64,000 bases of DNA from Bradyrhizobium barranii subsp. barranii (GTDB lineage: Bacteria > Pseudomonadota > Alphaproteobacteria > Rhizobiales > Xanthobacteraceae): contig NZ_CP086136.1 of NCBI RefSeq assembly GCF_017565645.3, positions 1,688,001-1,752,000 on the forward strand. The letters run 5' to 3'. The position numbers and the translations under genes are program-made. Below, one piece after another: positions 44,296-53,544 of this stretch. The notes under the pieces are model-generated. The model was not told where the DNA came from, searched no databases, and saw only the letters and a list, made by a program, of their open reading frames with translations. Numbering within the stretch: position 1 is the first letter of the stretch; every line of letters begins with the position of its first letter.

Positions 44296-44525
44296 CAGGG
44301 GAATTCTCGAAGCGGCAGGACCTGCGGACCGTGGCTTGACCGGCCGGACGAAGTCAAGCGGCAGGGGGAGCGGCCGCATGAACGTGATTTCAGTCCTTCG
44401 GAGGCGCCCCCAGTTAACGCGCTGTTTAACGCCTTGGTGCTAGTCCTTGAAATGTGGAACAGCGGGGCTCCGGCTCCGGTGGGTCCGATCGTAATATTTC
44501 CTGGGTTTGCGTTGGGGGAGTCGAG

Positions 44526-44921
44526 ATGGCGGTTGATTTGTCGATGTCGGTTCTGGTGGTTGATGACTACAGCACCATGATCCGTATCATCAGGAATCTC
44601 CTGAAGCAGCTTGGCTTCGAGAATATCGATGATGCAAGCGACGGTTCGGCGGCGCTGAACAAGATGCGTGGCAAGAAGTACGGGCTCGTGATTTCCGATT
44701 GGAACATGGAGCCGATGACGGGTTACGACCTGCTGCGCGAAGTGCGCGCCGATCCGAACCTCGCCACCACGCCTTTCATCATGATCACCGCGGAATCGAA
44801 GACCGAGAACGTGATCGCGGCCAAGAAGGCCGGCGTGAACAACTACATCGTCAAGCCGTTCAACGCGGCGACGCTGAAGACCAAGATCGAAGCGGTCTTC
44901 CCGGACATGGCGAGCGCGTAA
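44526..44921 (+). CDS. CheY-like single-domain response regulator
   Basis: 131 residues from ATG 44526 (GGGGGAG upstream). Receiver domain: LVVDDYSTMIRIIRNLLKQL (acidic pair), phospho-Asp in LVISDWNMEPMTG near residue 58, Thr in IMITAE near 88 and Lys in YIVKPF near 110. Close to chemotaxis CheY (SMSVLVVDDYSTM opening), but no che genes are nearby, so it is an orphan CheY. Bordered by a palindromic repeat and the convergent HAD gene. Confidence 0.9.
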   Translation: MAVDLSMSVLVVDDYSTMIRIIRNLLKQLGFENIDDASDGSAALNKMRGKKYGLVISDWNMEPMTGYDLLREVRADPNLATTPFIMITAESKTENVIAAKKAGVNNYIVKPFNAATLKTKIEAVFPDMASA

Positions 44922-44960
44922 GCGCGCTCTTCGCCGGACAATAATCTTCCATTTTGGAAC

Positions 44961-45079
44961 GTCGTGCCCGGGCTTGTCCCGGGCATCCGTGTTTGTGGAT
45001 GCCAGAGGCGTGGATGGTCGGCGCATAGGCGCGCGGAAGCGACGCCGTCCTTCGGCCGGCTAGCCGGGCCATGACGACG
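44961..45079. repeat. GTCGTGCCCGGGC palindromic repeat
   Basis: Left arm GTCGTGCCCGGGCTTGTCCC with CGGGCATCC, right arm AGCCGGGCCATGACGAC; inner pair GATGCCAGAGGCGTGG and a hairpin CCTTCGGCCGG. It occupies the junction of the convergent cheY-like and HAD genes. A family common in rhizobial genomes (recall). Confidence 0.85.
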
Positions 45080-45129
45080 ATTGGGGCTTAGCAATTCGTC
45101 TAAGCCGGCGTCGGTTCAAGCCGCAGCCG

Positions 45130-45984
45130 TCACCACTTCAATTCGCGCATCAGCGCCTTCGGCGGGTGGCCGAACAACTCCATCACCGAATTTGGGTCGA
45201 GCTGGTCGAGGCCCTCGAACTCCTCGGCATGGATGCCGCGGGTGACGAACAGGCAGTCGATGCCGAATTCGCGCGCGCCGGTGAGGTCCGTCCGGACGGA
45301 ATCGCCGATCGCCAGCACCTTTTTCCGGTCGATCATGTGACCCTGGCGTTCGCCGGCGAGCATCATCGCACGCTCGTAGATCGGGCGATGCGGCTTGCCG
45401 TAGAAGATCACCTCGCCGCCGAGTTCGCGATAGAGTTCCGTGATCGCGCCGGCGCAATAGATCAGCCGGTCGCCGCGCTCCACCACGATATCGGGGTTGG
45501 CACAGACCAGCGTCAGCTTGCGCTCGCGCGCCTTCAGCATCATGCCGCGATAGTCTTCCGCCGTCTCGGTCTCGTCGTCATAGAGGCCGGTGCAGACGAT
45601 GTAGTCGGCTTCTTCCAGCGGCGCGGTCGTCGCATCGAGGCCGCGATAGATCGAGTTGTCGCGCTCGGGTCCGAGCCAGAACATCTTGCGGCCGGGATGC
45701 TCGGCGACATAGAGCCGCGTCAGGTCGCCCGACGAGACGATCGCGTCATAGGTCTCGTCCGCGACGCCGAGCTTGCGCAGTTGCCGTTGGACAGAGTCGG
45801 CCGGGCGCGGGGCATTGGTGATCAGGATCACCGTACCGCCGCGGCTGCGATAGGTGTGCAGCGCCTCGCAGGCCTCGGGGAAGGATTCCAGGCCGTTGTG
45901 AACCACGCCCCAGATGTCGCTGAGCACAACGTCAACGCCGCCCACGAGCTCGCGCAGGCTTTCGGCGAAATGCAGCGTGGTCAT
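45130..45984 (-). CDS. HAD-superfamily class IIA hydrolase (NagD-like, TIGR01459 type)
   Basis: 284 residues. First HAD motif LSDIWGVVHNG near residue 21 (Asp nucleophile; the second Asp of the usual DxD is replaced by Trp, as in this subgroup), VILITNAPRPAD near 53, Lys in FYGKPHRPIYE near 194 and IGDSVRTDLTGAREFGID near 226. The cap matches class IIA enzymes such as NagD and pyridoxal/phosphoglycolate phosphatases. Substrate unknown. 15 bp from the TipF-like gene, same strand, downstream. Confidence 0.87.
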   Translation of the reverse strand: MTTLHFAESLRELVGGVDVVLSDIWGVVHNGLESFPEACEALHTYRSRGGTVILITNAPRPADSVQRQLRKLGVADETYDAIVSSGDLTRLYVAEHPGRKMFWLGPERDNSIYRGLDATTAPLEEADYIVCTGLYDDETETAEDYRGMMLKARERKLTLVCANPDIVVERGDRLIYCAGAITELYRELGGEVIFYGKPHRPIYERAMMLAGERQGHMIDRKKVLAIGDSVRTDLTGAREFGIDCLFVTRGIHAEEFEGLDQLDPNSVMELFGHPPKALMRELKW

Positions 45985-45999
45985 GATGCGTGCGGCCGA

Positions 46000-47475
46000 T
46001 CAAATCCGGCGCGCGAGCGCCGCGTTGCCGGTGATACGTTGGGCTGGAGGCGCTGAAGACGTGGCGCCTGGGCTGGGAGAAGCGGAGCCATTGGATCCCT
46101 GAATTTCCTGCGCCGGGTTCGGCGAGGCCCCGCCGGTAGCAGATGCCCCTTCAGGCCGCAATGGCCGGGGCGGCGCGAACAGGAACCCCTGACCGAACCG
46201 CACGTCAAAGTCGAGCAAATCGACCACTGCGCGCTCGCCCTCGATCCGTTCGGCGATCAGGTCGATGCCGAAGCGGCCGAGCAGGTCGGAGAGGTCGGAA
46301 GGGTGGATGTCCGAGGTCGAGGCCTGCCTGGGGTCGAGCAGGAGGGACGCCGGCACCTTGATGAAGCGCACGCCGCGATCGGCGAGCTCGCGCGGCTCGA
46401 TCCTGAGGTCAGTGACATGGTCGATCGAGAAGCGGAAACCGCGCTGGGCGAGCGCCGCGAGATTCTCGATCTCGGCCGGGCCGAGATTGCGGAAGGTCGA
46501 CTGCTTGAACTCCAGCACCAGCGAGGGCGCCAGCGCCCGGTTGGCTTCGAGGAAGTCGAGGCACTGCGCGAAGGTGGTGGAATTGCCGAGCGTGGAGGCC
46601 GCGACGTTGCAGAACACGCCGACATCCTTGTTGCGCACCATCAGGCGCCGCAGCACCTGCACACAGCGCAGCATCACCATGTTGTCGATGCGTCCGATCA
46701 GACCCGAGGCTTCGGCGATGCTGATGAATTCCTCGGCGGCGATCAGCTGGTCGCGCTCGTCGCGCAGGCGCGTCACGGCTTCGTAGAACCGCACCTTGCG
46801 CTGCGGCAGCGTCACCATCGGCTGGAGGAAGATGTCGATGCGGTTCTCGTCGATGGCGTTGCGCAGTGTCGCCAGTAACTGGGTCGGGTTGCGGCCATTG
46901 GCCGTCTGAACCGGAACGGCGGTGTGGGTCTGGATCGCCGGTGTTGGCCGCGGCGGCGGTGCGGGCAGCGGCGGAGGGGCGGCCGGCCGCTCCTCGAAGG
47001 CCGCAATCAGGTCGAGCGGCGCCTCCGGCTCTGGCCGGGCGACCGGAGCGGGGGCGGGGGTCGGCGCGGCCCCGGCCAAGAGGTCTTCATGGGCTGACAC
47101 GGTGGTGGCGAGCTGCCTGACCAGCCCGCCGAGCTCGTTGATCTCGCCGACCACGGACTGGATGCGGTCGGAGTTGGTCGAATTGGCCGAGGCGATGCGC
47201 CCCTCCATCGCCGCGAGCCGGCGGCCGAACTCGGCGACCTGGCGGGCGAGGTCGGCGGTGCCGCGCGAGAGGTCGGCGATCTGGCCGCCGACGTCACTGC
47301 GGTCGCGCAGCCGCATCGAGACCGCGTTGTAGAGGATCAGGAAGGTCAGCGCGGTCAGCGCCACGATGGCGGATTCGGTTCCGCTGATGCCGGCGACCGA
47401 GTAGAGGACAAGCCCGAGCGAGGCCGCGACCAGAACCATGCAGATGGCGATGAAGATCGTCGAAATGCGAATCAT
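46000..47475 (-). CDS. TipF-like membrane protein with degenerate EAL domain
   Basis: 491 residues. Two hydrophobic segments (about 5-27 and 33-52), a coiled coil with heptads (residues 60-130, QIADLSRGTADLARQVAEFG), an Ala/Pro linker (135-195), then an EAL domain from about 205. The signature is EAV (FYEAVTRLRDE), the DDFG motif is reduced to SIDHVTD, while Asn, Lys (FIKVPASLL), Glu (AERIE) and Gln (FGQGFLFAPP) positions persist. This is the layout of Caulobacter TipF, which binds cyclic di-GMP to place the flagellum and does not degrade it. Probably a receptor, not a phosphodiesterase. Confidence 0.83.
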   Translation of the reverse strand: MIRISTIFIAICMVLVAASLGLVLYSVAGISGTESAIVALTALTFLILYNAVSMRLRDRSDVGGQIADLSRGTADLARQVAEFGRRLAAMEGRIASANSTNSDRIQSVVGEINELGGLVRQLATTVSAHEDLLAGAAPTPAPAPVARPEPEAPLDLIAAFEERPAAPPPLPAPPPRPTPAIQTHTAVPVQTANGRNPTQLLATLRNAIDENRIDIFLQPMVTLPQRKVRFYEAVTRLRDERDQLIAAEEFISIAEASGLIGRIDNMVMLRCVQVLRRLMVRNKDVGVFCNVAASTLGNSTTFAQCLDFLEANRALAPSLVLEFKQSTFRNLGPAEIENLAALAQRGFRFSIDHVTDLRIEPRELADRGVRFIKVPASLLLDPRQASTSDIHPSDLSDLLGRFGIDLIAERIEGERAVVDLLDFDVRFGQGFLFAPPRPLRPEGASATGGASPNPAQEIQGSNGSASPSPGATSSAPPAQRITGNAALARRI

Positions 47476-47627
47476 GCCGCGCGTTACGCCTCAAAGAGCT
47501 GACTGCCTCATCCGGGAAAACACGGGTCAGTGTGCGAACCCGTCACGCCTCATGCTCCCCTAAGCAAGGCGACCTTAACATCATTGTTGATTCGAGGGGA
47601 TAGCGGCCTGTTCGCGGCGCCGGAGCA

Positions 47628-47696
47628 TGATCCGGAAAGTGTGCAACGATTTTCCCTCGCGACAAACGCGGAACGCGTTTGTCGCGGAGATCATGC
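47628..47696. repeat. GCATGATC short palindromic repeat
   Basis: GCATGATCCGGAAA on the left and GATCATGC on the right bracket an inner hairpin GCGACAAACGCG/CGCGTTTGTCGC. It is 9 bp beyond the stop of the CadC-like gene. REP-like elements with these ends (GCATGATCCGGAAAAG...) are numerous in Bradyrhizobium (recall). Could act as 3' end of that transcript. Confidence 0.75.
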
Positions 47697-47705
47697 CCAG
47701 ACAGT

Positions 47706-49268
47706 CTAGGTCAGGCCGGCCCGGCGAAAGCCTTCGAGGTAGTGCTCGCGGTCGGCGGCGAGCTTGATCGGCATGAACTCGGCGATCCAGGCGAGCGAGA
47801 CGTTGGGCTGGGCACGCTGGAGTTCCTTCAGCGCCGCGCGGGCGGTCTCGGTTTGCCCGGCCATCGCCGCGGCCGCGGTCAGCACCCGGTGCCCGCCGAC
47901 GAAGTCACTGCGCTGGCGCAGGGCCTCCTGTGCGAGCCGGATCGCTTCCGCATAGTCCCTGCCGAGGAAGCGGGCAAAGGCGGCGATGCCGAAATAGACG
48001 GGTGCATAGGGGTCGCGCGGGCTGAGGCGGATCGCCCGCCGCGCGGCCTCGTCGGCATCCCGCCAGCGGCCGCAATAGCTGAGCGTCAGGCCATAGTAGC
48101 CCTGCGCCAGCGCAAAGTTCGGATTGAGCCGCAGCGCGGTCTCGAATTCGGCAAGCGAATCCTCGAACCGGCGTGCGAACAGATCGACATGGCCGAGCGC
48201 ATTATGCGCCCAGGCATCCTGGTCGTCGGCGCGGATCGCGGCCCGTGCCGCGCGCTCGGCCACCGGCAGCGCCGCGGCCATCTCCATCCAGCCCATATGC
48301 GCCGTGAACATGTAGCTGGTGCCGAGCAGCCCGAGCGCCTTGCCGTAGTTCGGGTCGAGCGCGATGGCCTTTTCGAGCAAGGCTCGCGCCGCGACGTGAT
48401 CCTGCCGCGTCACGCGCCAGTAATGGGAGAGGGCGCGCATCAGAAGGTCCCAGGCGTCCAGGCTGTCGGGCGGCTTGCGCTCGGCGCGAAAATTCTCCGC
48501 GGCATAGAGCTGCGGCTCGATCGCGGCGACGATGCGTTCGGTGATCTCGTCCTGTACGGCGAAGACGTCGGCGAGCTCGCGGTCGTAGCGTTCGGCCCAG
48601 AGATGGCTGCCGGTGGCGACATCGTTGAGCTGCGCGGTGATGCGGACGCGATCGCCTTCCTTGCGGACGCTGCCCTCGACGACATAGCGCACGCCGAGCT
48701 CCTCGGCGACCTGCCGCAGGTGAACCGTGCGGCCCTTGTAGATGAAGGAGGAGTTGCGCGCGATCACGAAGAACCAGCGCAGCTTCGACAGCGCGGTGAT
48801 GATGTCCTCGCTGATGCCGTCGGAGAAATAATCCTGCTCGGCCTCGCCGCTCATGTTGGTGAAGGGCAGGACGGCAATTGCGGGACGATCGGGCAGCGGC
48901 AATTCCGTCGGTGTTGGGTCGGGCGGCTTGCCCGGCGCCGACGATGAGGCAGCGGCGGAGCGTTCGGTCACTTCGCCGACGAACCGCACGCCCTTGCGCG
49001 CGACTGTGCGGATCAGCCGCTGATCTTCGCCATTGTCATTGACCGCGCGCCGCGCCGCGTTGATCCGGCTGGTCAGCGTCGATTCCGAGACGACGCGGCC
49101 ATTCCAGATCGCGTCGAGCATGTTGTCCCGCGTCACCACGCGCTCGCGGTTGCGGACCAGATAAAGCAGGAGATCGAACACCTGGGGCTCGAGCGCGACG
49201 AGCGTCTCCGCCCGCCGCAATTCGCGGCGCGCGGGGTCGAGCACGAAATCCTCGAAATGAAATGTCAC
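47706..49268 (-). CDS. CadC-like winged-helix regulator with TolB-like and TPR domains
   Basis: 520 residues. OmpR/CadC-type winged helix at 1-100 (LRRAETLVALEPQVFDLLLY, VSESTLTSRINAARRAV); a TolB-like N-terminal fold at about 130-260 (IAVLPFTNMSGEAEQDYFSD, SFIYKGRTVHLRQVAEELGV, RYDRELADVFAVQDEI); then tetratricopeptide repeats to the end (ALDPNYGKALGLLG, ALRLNPNFALAQGYYG). No membrane segment separates the parts, so it is a cytoplasmic regulator or adenylate-cyclase-associated homologue. Divergent from the methyltransferase gene at 49389. Confidence 0.85.
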   Translation of the reverse strand: MTFHFEDFVLDPARRELRRAETLVALEPQVFDLLLYLVRNRERVVTRDNMLDAIWNGRVVSESTLTSRINAARRAVNDNGEDQRLIRTVARKGVRFVGEVTERSAAASSSAPGKPPDPTPTELPLPDRPAIAVLPFTNMSGEAEQDYFSDGISEDIITALSKLRWFFVIARNSSFIYKGRTVHLRQVAEELGVRYVVEGSVRKEGDRVRITAQLNDVATGSHLWAERYDRELADVFAVQDEITERIVAAIEPQLYAAENFRAERKPPDSLDAWDLLMRALSHYWRVTRQDHVAARALLEKAIALDPNYGKALGLLGTSYMFTAHMGWMEMAAALPVAERAARAAIRADDQDAWAHNALGHVDLFARRFEDSLAEFETALRLNPNFALAQGYYGLTLSYCGRWRDADEAARRAIRLSPRDPYAPVYFGIAAFARFLGRDYAEAIRLAQEALRQRSDFVGGHRVLTAAAAMAGQTETARAALKELQRAQPNVSLAWIAEFMPIKLAADREHYLEGFRRAGLT

Positions 49269-49388
49269 GCCGCCCTCGGCTCGCGCGGGGAAATCAAGGT
49301 GTTCTCAGCGTAAAATAACGCCACTCTCAAGGCCAGCGAGCCGCATGCGCCCTATCGTCCCGGCGTCTTCAACCGCAGGAGAATTGCC

Positions 49389-50228
49389 ATGTCGACATCC
49401 GCCGCGCTCAAGCCGGCCCTCGCCCAACCAGATCTCGCCGCCGTCAAGCAGCGCCAGCACAGCGCCTGGTCATCCGGCGACTATGCCATTGTCGGCACCA
49501 CCTTGCAGATCGTCGGCGAGCAACTCTGCGAGGCGCTCGACTTGCGCGCCGGCAGCAAGGTGCTTGATGTCGCCGCCGGCAACGGCAATGCGACGCTGGC
49601 CGCCGCGCGGCGCTGGTGCGACGTCACATCGACCGATTATGTTCCCGCGTTGCTCAAGCGGGGACGCGAACGGGCCGCGGCGGAGCATCTGATGGTCGAA
49701 TTCCGTGAAGCGGATGCCGAAGCGCTGCCGTTTGCGGATGCCAGCTACGACGTCGTGCTCTCGACCTTCGGCGTCATGTTCACGCCGGATCAGGACAAGG
49801 CGGCGTCCGAGCTCGCGCGGGTCTGCAAGTCCGGCGGCAAGATCGGCCTCGCCAACTGGACGCCCCAGGGCTTCATCGGTCAGCTCTTCAAGACCATCGG
49901 TAGGCATTTGCCGCCGCCAGCGGGCGTGAAGTCGCCGGCCTTGTGGGGCACGCCGGCACGGCTTGAGGAGATGTTCGGCAGCCAAGCCTCCGAGATCGCC
50001 GCCGAGCCGCGCATGTTCGCCTTCCGCTATCGCTCGCCGGAGCACTGGCTCGAGGTTTTCAAATCCTATTACGGGCCGATGCTGAAAGCGTTCGTAGCGC
50101 TGGAGGAGACCGGCCAGGCCGCGCTGCGGCGCGATCTCATGGCGCTGCTCGGCGAATTCAACCGTGCCGACGACGGTACGGTGGTGGTGCATAGCGAGTA
50201 TCTGGAGGTCGTGATCAGCAAGCGCTGA
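49389..50228 (+). CDS. Class I SAM-dependent methyltransferase
   Basis: 279 residues; ATG preceded by GCAGGAG. SAM-binding motif I VLDVAAGNGNATLAAARR near residue 59, motif II TDYVPALLKRGRERA and motif III LPFADASYDVVLSTFGVMF near 118-136; the fold is UbiE/Methyltransf_11-like. No substrate signature seen. Divergent from the CadC-like gene with 120 bp between, which may control it (inference). Confidence 0.87.
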   Translation: MSTSAALKPALAQPDLAAVKQRQHSAWSSGDYAIVGTTLQIVGEQLCEALDLRAGSKVLDVAAGNGNATLAAARRWCDVTSTDYVPALLKRGRERAAAEHLMVEFREADAEALPFADASYDVVLSTFGVMFTPDQDKAASELARVCKSGGKIGLANWTPQGFIGQLFKTIGRHLPPPAGVKSPALWGTPARLEEMFGSQASEIAAEPRMFAFRYRSPEHWLEVFKSYYGPMLKAFVALEETGQAALRRDLMALLGEFNRADDGTVVVHSEYLEVVISKR

Positions 50229-50277
50229 ATTGCTGTCGTGATCCGGTCAGGCCGAGCCCCGGCCTGGCCGCCGGCAA

Positions 50278-51408
50278 TCAGGATGGCGCGGCGGCGCCGA
50301 CCGTGTCGGCCGAGACGGCCTCGCGGGTGCCGAGCGGCTTGGGCGGTCCGGTGGTCGTATCCCGAAGGGTCTGCCGTTCGATCTCCGAGTTCAGCTCGGC
50401 CCCGAACATGATGACGATCGCCGACATCCACATCCACATCATCAAGCCGATCGCGGCGCCAAGCGAGCCGTAGGTCGCGTTGTAATTGGCGAATTCCGAG
50501 AGATACCAGGACAGGAGCGCCGAGCCGGCGATCCAGAGGATGGCGGCCGTCACCGCGCCGAGGCTCAGCCATTGCCAGCGCGGCGCGTCGCGGCTGGGCG
50601 CGAAGCGGTAGAGGACGGCAAGCGCCGCCAGCAGGATGACGAACAGCACCGGCCATCGCGCGAGAGCGACGATCAGCCTGCTTTCCGGCGCGATGCCGAG
50701 ATGGTTGAGCGCGAGCGGGAAGGCGACCACGGTGCCCACCATCAGCAGCAGCGCCGCGATGCCGCCGACGGTGAAAGCCAACGACACCGTGTTCAGCCGG
50801 ACGAAGCTGCGCTTTTCGCGCTCCTCATAGGCGACGTTGAGGGCGTCGAAGATGGCTTTGACGCCCGCATTGGCGCTCCAGATCGCGAGCAAGAGGCCAA
50901 ACAGGAAGGTGACACCCAGGGCGGTATTGCCGTTGGACACCACGCGCGTGACCTGGTCCTCGACGATCTGGAACGCGCCCTCGGGCAGCAGCATCGCGAG
51001 CGAATGCAGGTTGGAACTGATCGTCGAGGGATCGGCGAACAGGCCGTAGGACGAGACCAGCGCGGTCACGGCGGGGAAGATCGCGAGCAGCCCGAAGAAG
51101 ACGACCCCGCCCGCGGTCGCGAGCAGGCGATCGTCGTCGATGCGCTGATAAGTGCGCCAGAAGATGTCTTTCCAGCCCGCCCACGGGATCGCGAAAGGGC
51201 TTTTCGCGCGCCGGCCGTGGCCGGGCTGCATGGCTGCGCCGGCCGGGCTCGTTTCCGGCGAATTTGCTTCATTGTTGCGATGGTCTTGCGGAGGCCCCGA
51301 CCGGATGGGGCCGGACTCCTGAAAGTAGCGTTCCGCGGACAGCACGAAGACGGCCGTGGCGGCGACCAGCAACCAACTGTCGAGGTGCTCGGTGCGCCGC
51401 GCGCGCAT
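50278..51408 (-). CDS. YihY/virulence-factor-BrkB family membrane protein
   Basis: 376 residues. N-terminal 90 residues include one hydrophobic stretch and a polar Pro/Ala linker; then the YihY core: WRTYQRIDDDRLLATAGGVVFFGLLAIFPA, LLPEGAFQIVEDQV, FGLLLAIWSANAGVKAIFDALNVAYEE and LFAPSRDAPRW-like blocks, with six membrane segments and GSLGAAIGLMMWMWMSAIVIMFGAELN at the end. Family function is uncertain (once mis-called RNase BN). Starts 1 bp after the stop of the upstream membrane-protein gene. Confidence 0.9.
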   Translation of the reverse strand: MRARRTEHLDSWLLVAATAVFVLSAERYFQESGPIRSGPPQDHRNNEANSPETSPAGAAMQPGHGRRAKSPFAIPWAGWKDIFWRTYQRIDDDRLLATAGGVVFFGLLAIFPAVTALVSSYGLFADPSTISSNLHSLAMLLPEGAFQIVEDQVTRVVSNGNTALGVTFLFGLLLAIWSANAGVKAIFDALNVAYEEREKRSFVRLNTVSLAFTVGGIAALLLMVGTVVAFPLALNHLGIAPESRLIVALARWPVLFVILLAALAVLYRFAPSRDAPRWQWLSLGAVTAAILWIAGSALLSWYLSEFANYNATYGSLGAAIGLMMWMWMSAIVIMFGAELNSEIERQTLRDTTTGPPKPLGTREAVSADTVGAAAPS

Positions 51409-51409
51409 T

Positions 51410-51994
51410 TCAAGCGTCCAATCTGTGGCCGTGCCGCCGCCGCCGAGCGGCCGTGAAGCCCAGCAGCCCGACGGCTGCGAGCATCAGACCAAGCTGCACG
51501 GGCCGGTTGGTCCGGGCCGACAGGGCGTTGCCGCCGCGGCCACGTTCGCCCGGTGCGAGCACCAGCGGAATCGTCGTTGCGACCTCTTTCACCGCCTGCT
51601 TGACCGTTCCGCGCGGGATCCGCGGGGTGGCGATCGCAACGCGCATACGGCTGGCAAGCGGCACGATCGGCTTGTCCCGACGCTTCATTTGGGCCTGAGC
51701 CACGCCGGCGCAGGATACGGCCAGCACCAGGAGCACGGCCGCGACGGCACCAAAGCCCCAGAATTGTCCGTGGGTGATTGCGACCCAACGATAAAGGGCG
51801 ATCAGGCCGACAAAGAGGGTGGCGATCAGGAACAGCCCGGCCATTGCGAACTGTCCTGCCGCGACCGCATAGGACGTCGCGCGGCCCGTGGCCTGATTGG
51901 TGCGGTCGCGCAAGTACGATCGCGCGGCGCGCTTGAGATGATTGATCTTGAGCGCCATGCCGGCGCGCAGCAATTCGCCCGATGGCGCGAGCAT
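51410..51994 (-). CDS. Small membrane protein (phage-holin-superfamily-like)
   Basis: 194 residues; start at 51994 or at ATG 51958 (MALKINHLKRAARSYL). Three hydrophobic segments: AMAGLFLIATLFVGLIALYRW, FGAVAAVLLVLAVSCAG and QLGLMLAAVGLLGFTAARRR. The order (amphipathic basic helix, two close membrane helices, basic loop, one more helix) is that of DUF1469/Phage_holin_3_6-like membrane proteins often found beside YihY. No phage genes are present. Co-transcribed with the YihY gene. Confidence 0.68.
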   Translation of the reverse strand: MLAPSGELLRAGMALKINHLKRAARSYLRDRTNQATGRATSYAVAAGQFAMAGLFLIATLFVGLIALYRWVAITHGQFWGFGAVAAVLLVLAVSCAGVAQAQMKRRDKPIVPLASRMRVAIATPRIPRGTVKQAVKEVATTIPLVLAPGERGRGGNALSARTNRPVQLGLMLAAVGLLGFTAARRRRHGHRLDA

Positions 51995-52084
51995 GCGGAC
52001 ATCCTCCGAGAACGAAAAAATCGTCGGGGGATGAACGTGGCGGAATTTGACTTGTTCCGCGCGGAGCGCGGCTGCCGGGACGGA

Positions 52085-53044
52085 TCAGCCGAGATCGGCG
52101 GCCGCGATCCAGAACACCTCGCCCTCGGATTCCTCGGTGTCGAGCCAGAGCAGCGGCAGTTCCGGAAAGGCCTCGTCGACCAGTTCGCGGCCGCGGCCGA
52201 TCTCGCAGATCAAGCCGCCATCCGGCGTCAGGTGATCGGGCGCATCGCGCAGGATGCGGCGCACCACGTCGAGACCGTCGGGGCCGCCGTCAAAGGCGAG
52301 CTTTGGTTCGGCCCGGCATTCCGGCGGCAGCGCGGCCATGCCTTCCGCATCGACGTAAGGCGGATTGGTGATGATGAGGTCGTATCTGTTGTCGCCGAGC
52401 GGGGCGAACAGGTCGCCGCGATGCAGGCTGATCCGGTCATCGAGACCGAATTCGCCGACATTTCGTGTGGCGACTTCGAGCGCGCCCTTGGAGATGTCGA
52501 CGGCATCAACGGTGGCATTCGGGAAATGATGCGCGGCAAGGATGGCGAGACATCCAGAGCCCGTGCAGAGATCGAGCACGCGTTCGACGGCCGTGGGGTC
52601 GTCGATCAGCGAGCCCGCCTCACCGTCGCCGCCGAAATGCGACTCCAGCAGCTCGCCGATGAAGGAGCGCGGAACGATGACCCGCTCGTCGACATAGAAG
52701 GGCAGGCCGCGCATGTAGATCTTGTTGACGAGATAGGCGGTCGGTTTGCGCGTGGTGACGCGCTGATGGATGAGGTCGACGATGGTCTTGCCTTCCGCCG
52801 ACGTGACGCAGGCATGGGCAAAGATCTCGAACTGGTCGGGATGCAGATGCAGGGCTTCGCAGACCAGGAAGGCTGCTTCCGCGACCGGATCGGTCGTGCC
52901 ATGGGCAAAGGCGAGCTTCGCCTCGGTGAAGCGGCTCACGGCGTAGCGCACGAAATCGATCAGCGTGAGCAACTCGCCGCGGCCGACCTTCGCGAGCTTT
53001 GGCGCGGCGCGGCCGCGCGTGGTCTTCTTGGATGCTCTTGCCAT
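52085..53044 (-). CDS. prmB: 50S ribosomal protein L3 N5-glutamine methyltransferase PrmB
   Basis: 319 residues. SAM motif VLDLCTGSGCLAILAAHHFP near residue 150 and the glutamine-methyltransferase signature ITNPPYVDAEGM near 226. The N-terminus (LLTLIDFVRYAVSRFTEAKL) and length favour PrmB over PrmC. Methylates a glutamine of protein L3 during 50S assembly. TGATG overlap with moaE upstream. Confidence 0.93.
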   Translation of the reverse strand: MARASKKTTRGRAAPKLAKVGRGELLTLIDFVRYAVSRFTEAKLAFAHGTTDPVAEAAFLVCEALHLHPDQFEIFAHACVTSAEGKTIVDLIHQRVTTRKPTAYLVNKIYMRGLPFYVDERVIVPRSFIGELLESHFGGDGEAGSLIDDPTAVERVLDLCTGSGCLAILAAHHFPNATVDAVDISKGALEVATRNVGEFGLDDRISLHRGDLFAPLGDNRYDLIITNPPYVDAEGMAALPPECRAEPKLAFDGGPDGLDVVRRILRDAPDHLTPDGGLICEIGRGRELVDEAFPELPLLWLDTEESEGEVFWIAAADLG

Positions 53045-53541
53045 CAGGATCGGGTCCAGCGTGCGGCGGCCTCGTCGTCACGGGCGTGGGCTTCGACCCA
53101 GCCGGTGCCGGTGGCGCTCTCTTCCTTCTTCCAGAACGGCGCGCTGGTCTTGAGATAATCCATCAGGAACTCGGCCGCCTGGAACGCCGCCTGGCGGTGC
53201 TGCGACGCCGTGAGCACCAGCACGATGTTCTGGCCGGGCATGAACCGCCCGACGCGATGAATGATGGTGACGCCGTTGAGCGGCCAGCGCGATGTAGCTT
53301 CGTCGGCATGGCGCTTGATCTCTTCTTCCGCCATGCCGGGATAATGTTCGAGCGTGAGGGCGGCGATCTTCGCGCTGTTCTCGTCACCGCGGCAGATGCC
53401 GGAAAAGCTTACGACCGCGCCGATGTCGGTGCGGCTCCCGGTCAGGATCGCGATCTCGCGCGCGATGTCGAAATCGTCCTGCTGGATGCGGATGGTGACG
53501 GGGCAGGGGCTAGCGGGGGCGGTGCTTACGGGGGAGGTCAT
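53044..53541 (-). CDS. moaE: Molybdopterin synthase catalytic subunit MoaE
   Basis: 165 residues. Signature blocks: GAVVSFSGICRGDENSAKIA near 43, LEHYPGMAEEEIKRH near 66, the catalytic region IHRVGRFMPGQNIVLVLTAS near 94 and the C-terminal LKTSAPFWKKEESATGTGWV, whose Lys pair is needed for activity. With MoaD it converts precursor Z to molybdopterin. Three bp after moaD. Confidence 0.96.
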   Translation of the reverse strand: MTSPVSTAPASPCPVTIRIQQDDFDIAREIAILTGSRTDIGAVVSFSGICRGDENSAKIAALTLEHYPGMAEEEIKRHADEATSRWPLNGVTIIHRVGRFMPGQNIVLVLTASQHRQAAFQAAEFLMDYLKTSAPFWKKEESATGTGWVEAHARDDEAAARWTRS

Positions 53542-53544
53542 GGC

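Noticed and set aside
51410..51994. Prophage remnant suggested by holin-like topology
   Set aside because: No other phage genes nearby; such small membrane proteins commonly accompany YihY-family genes.
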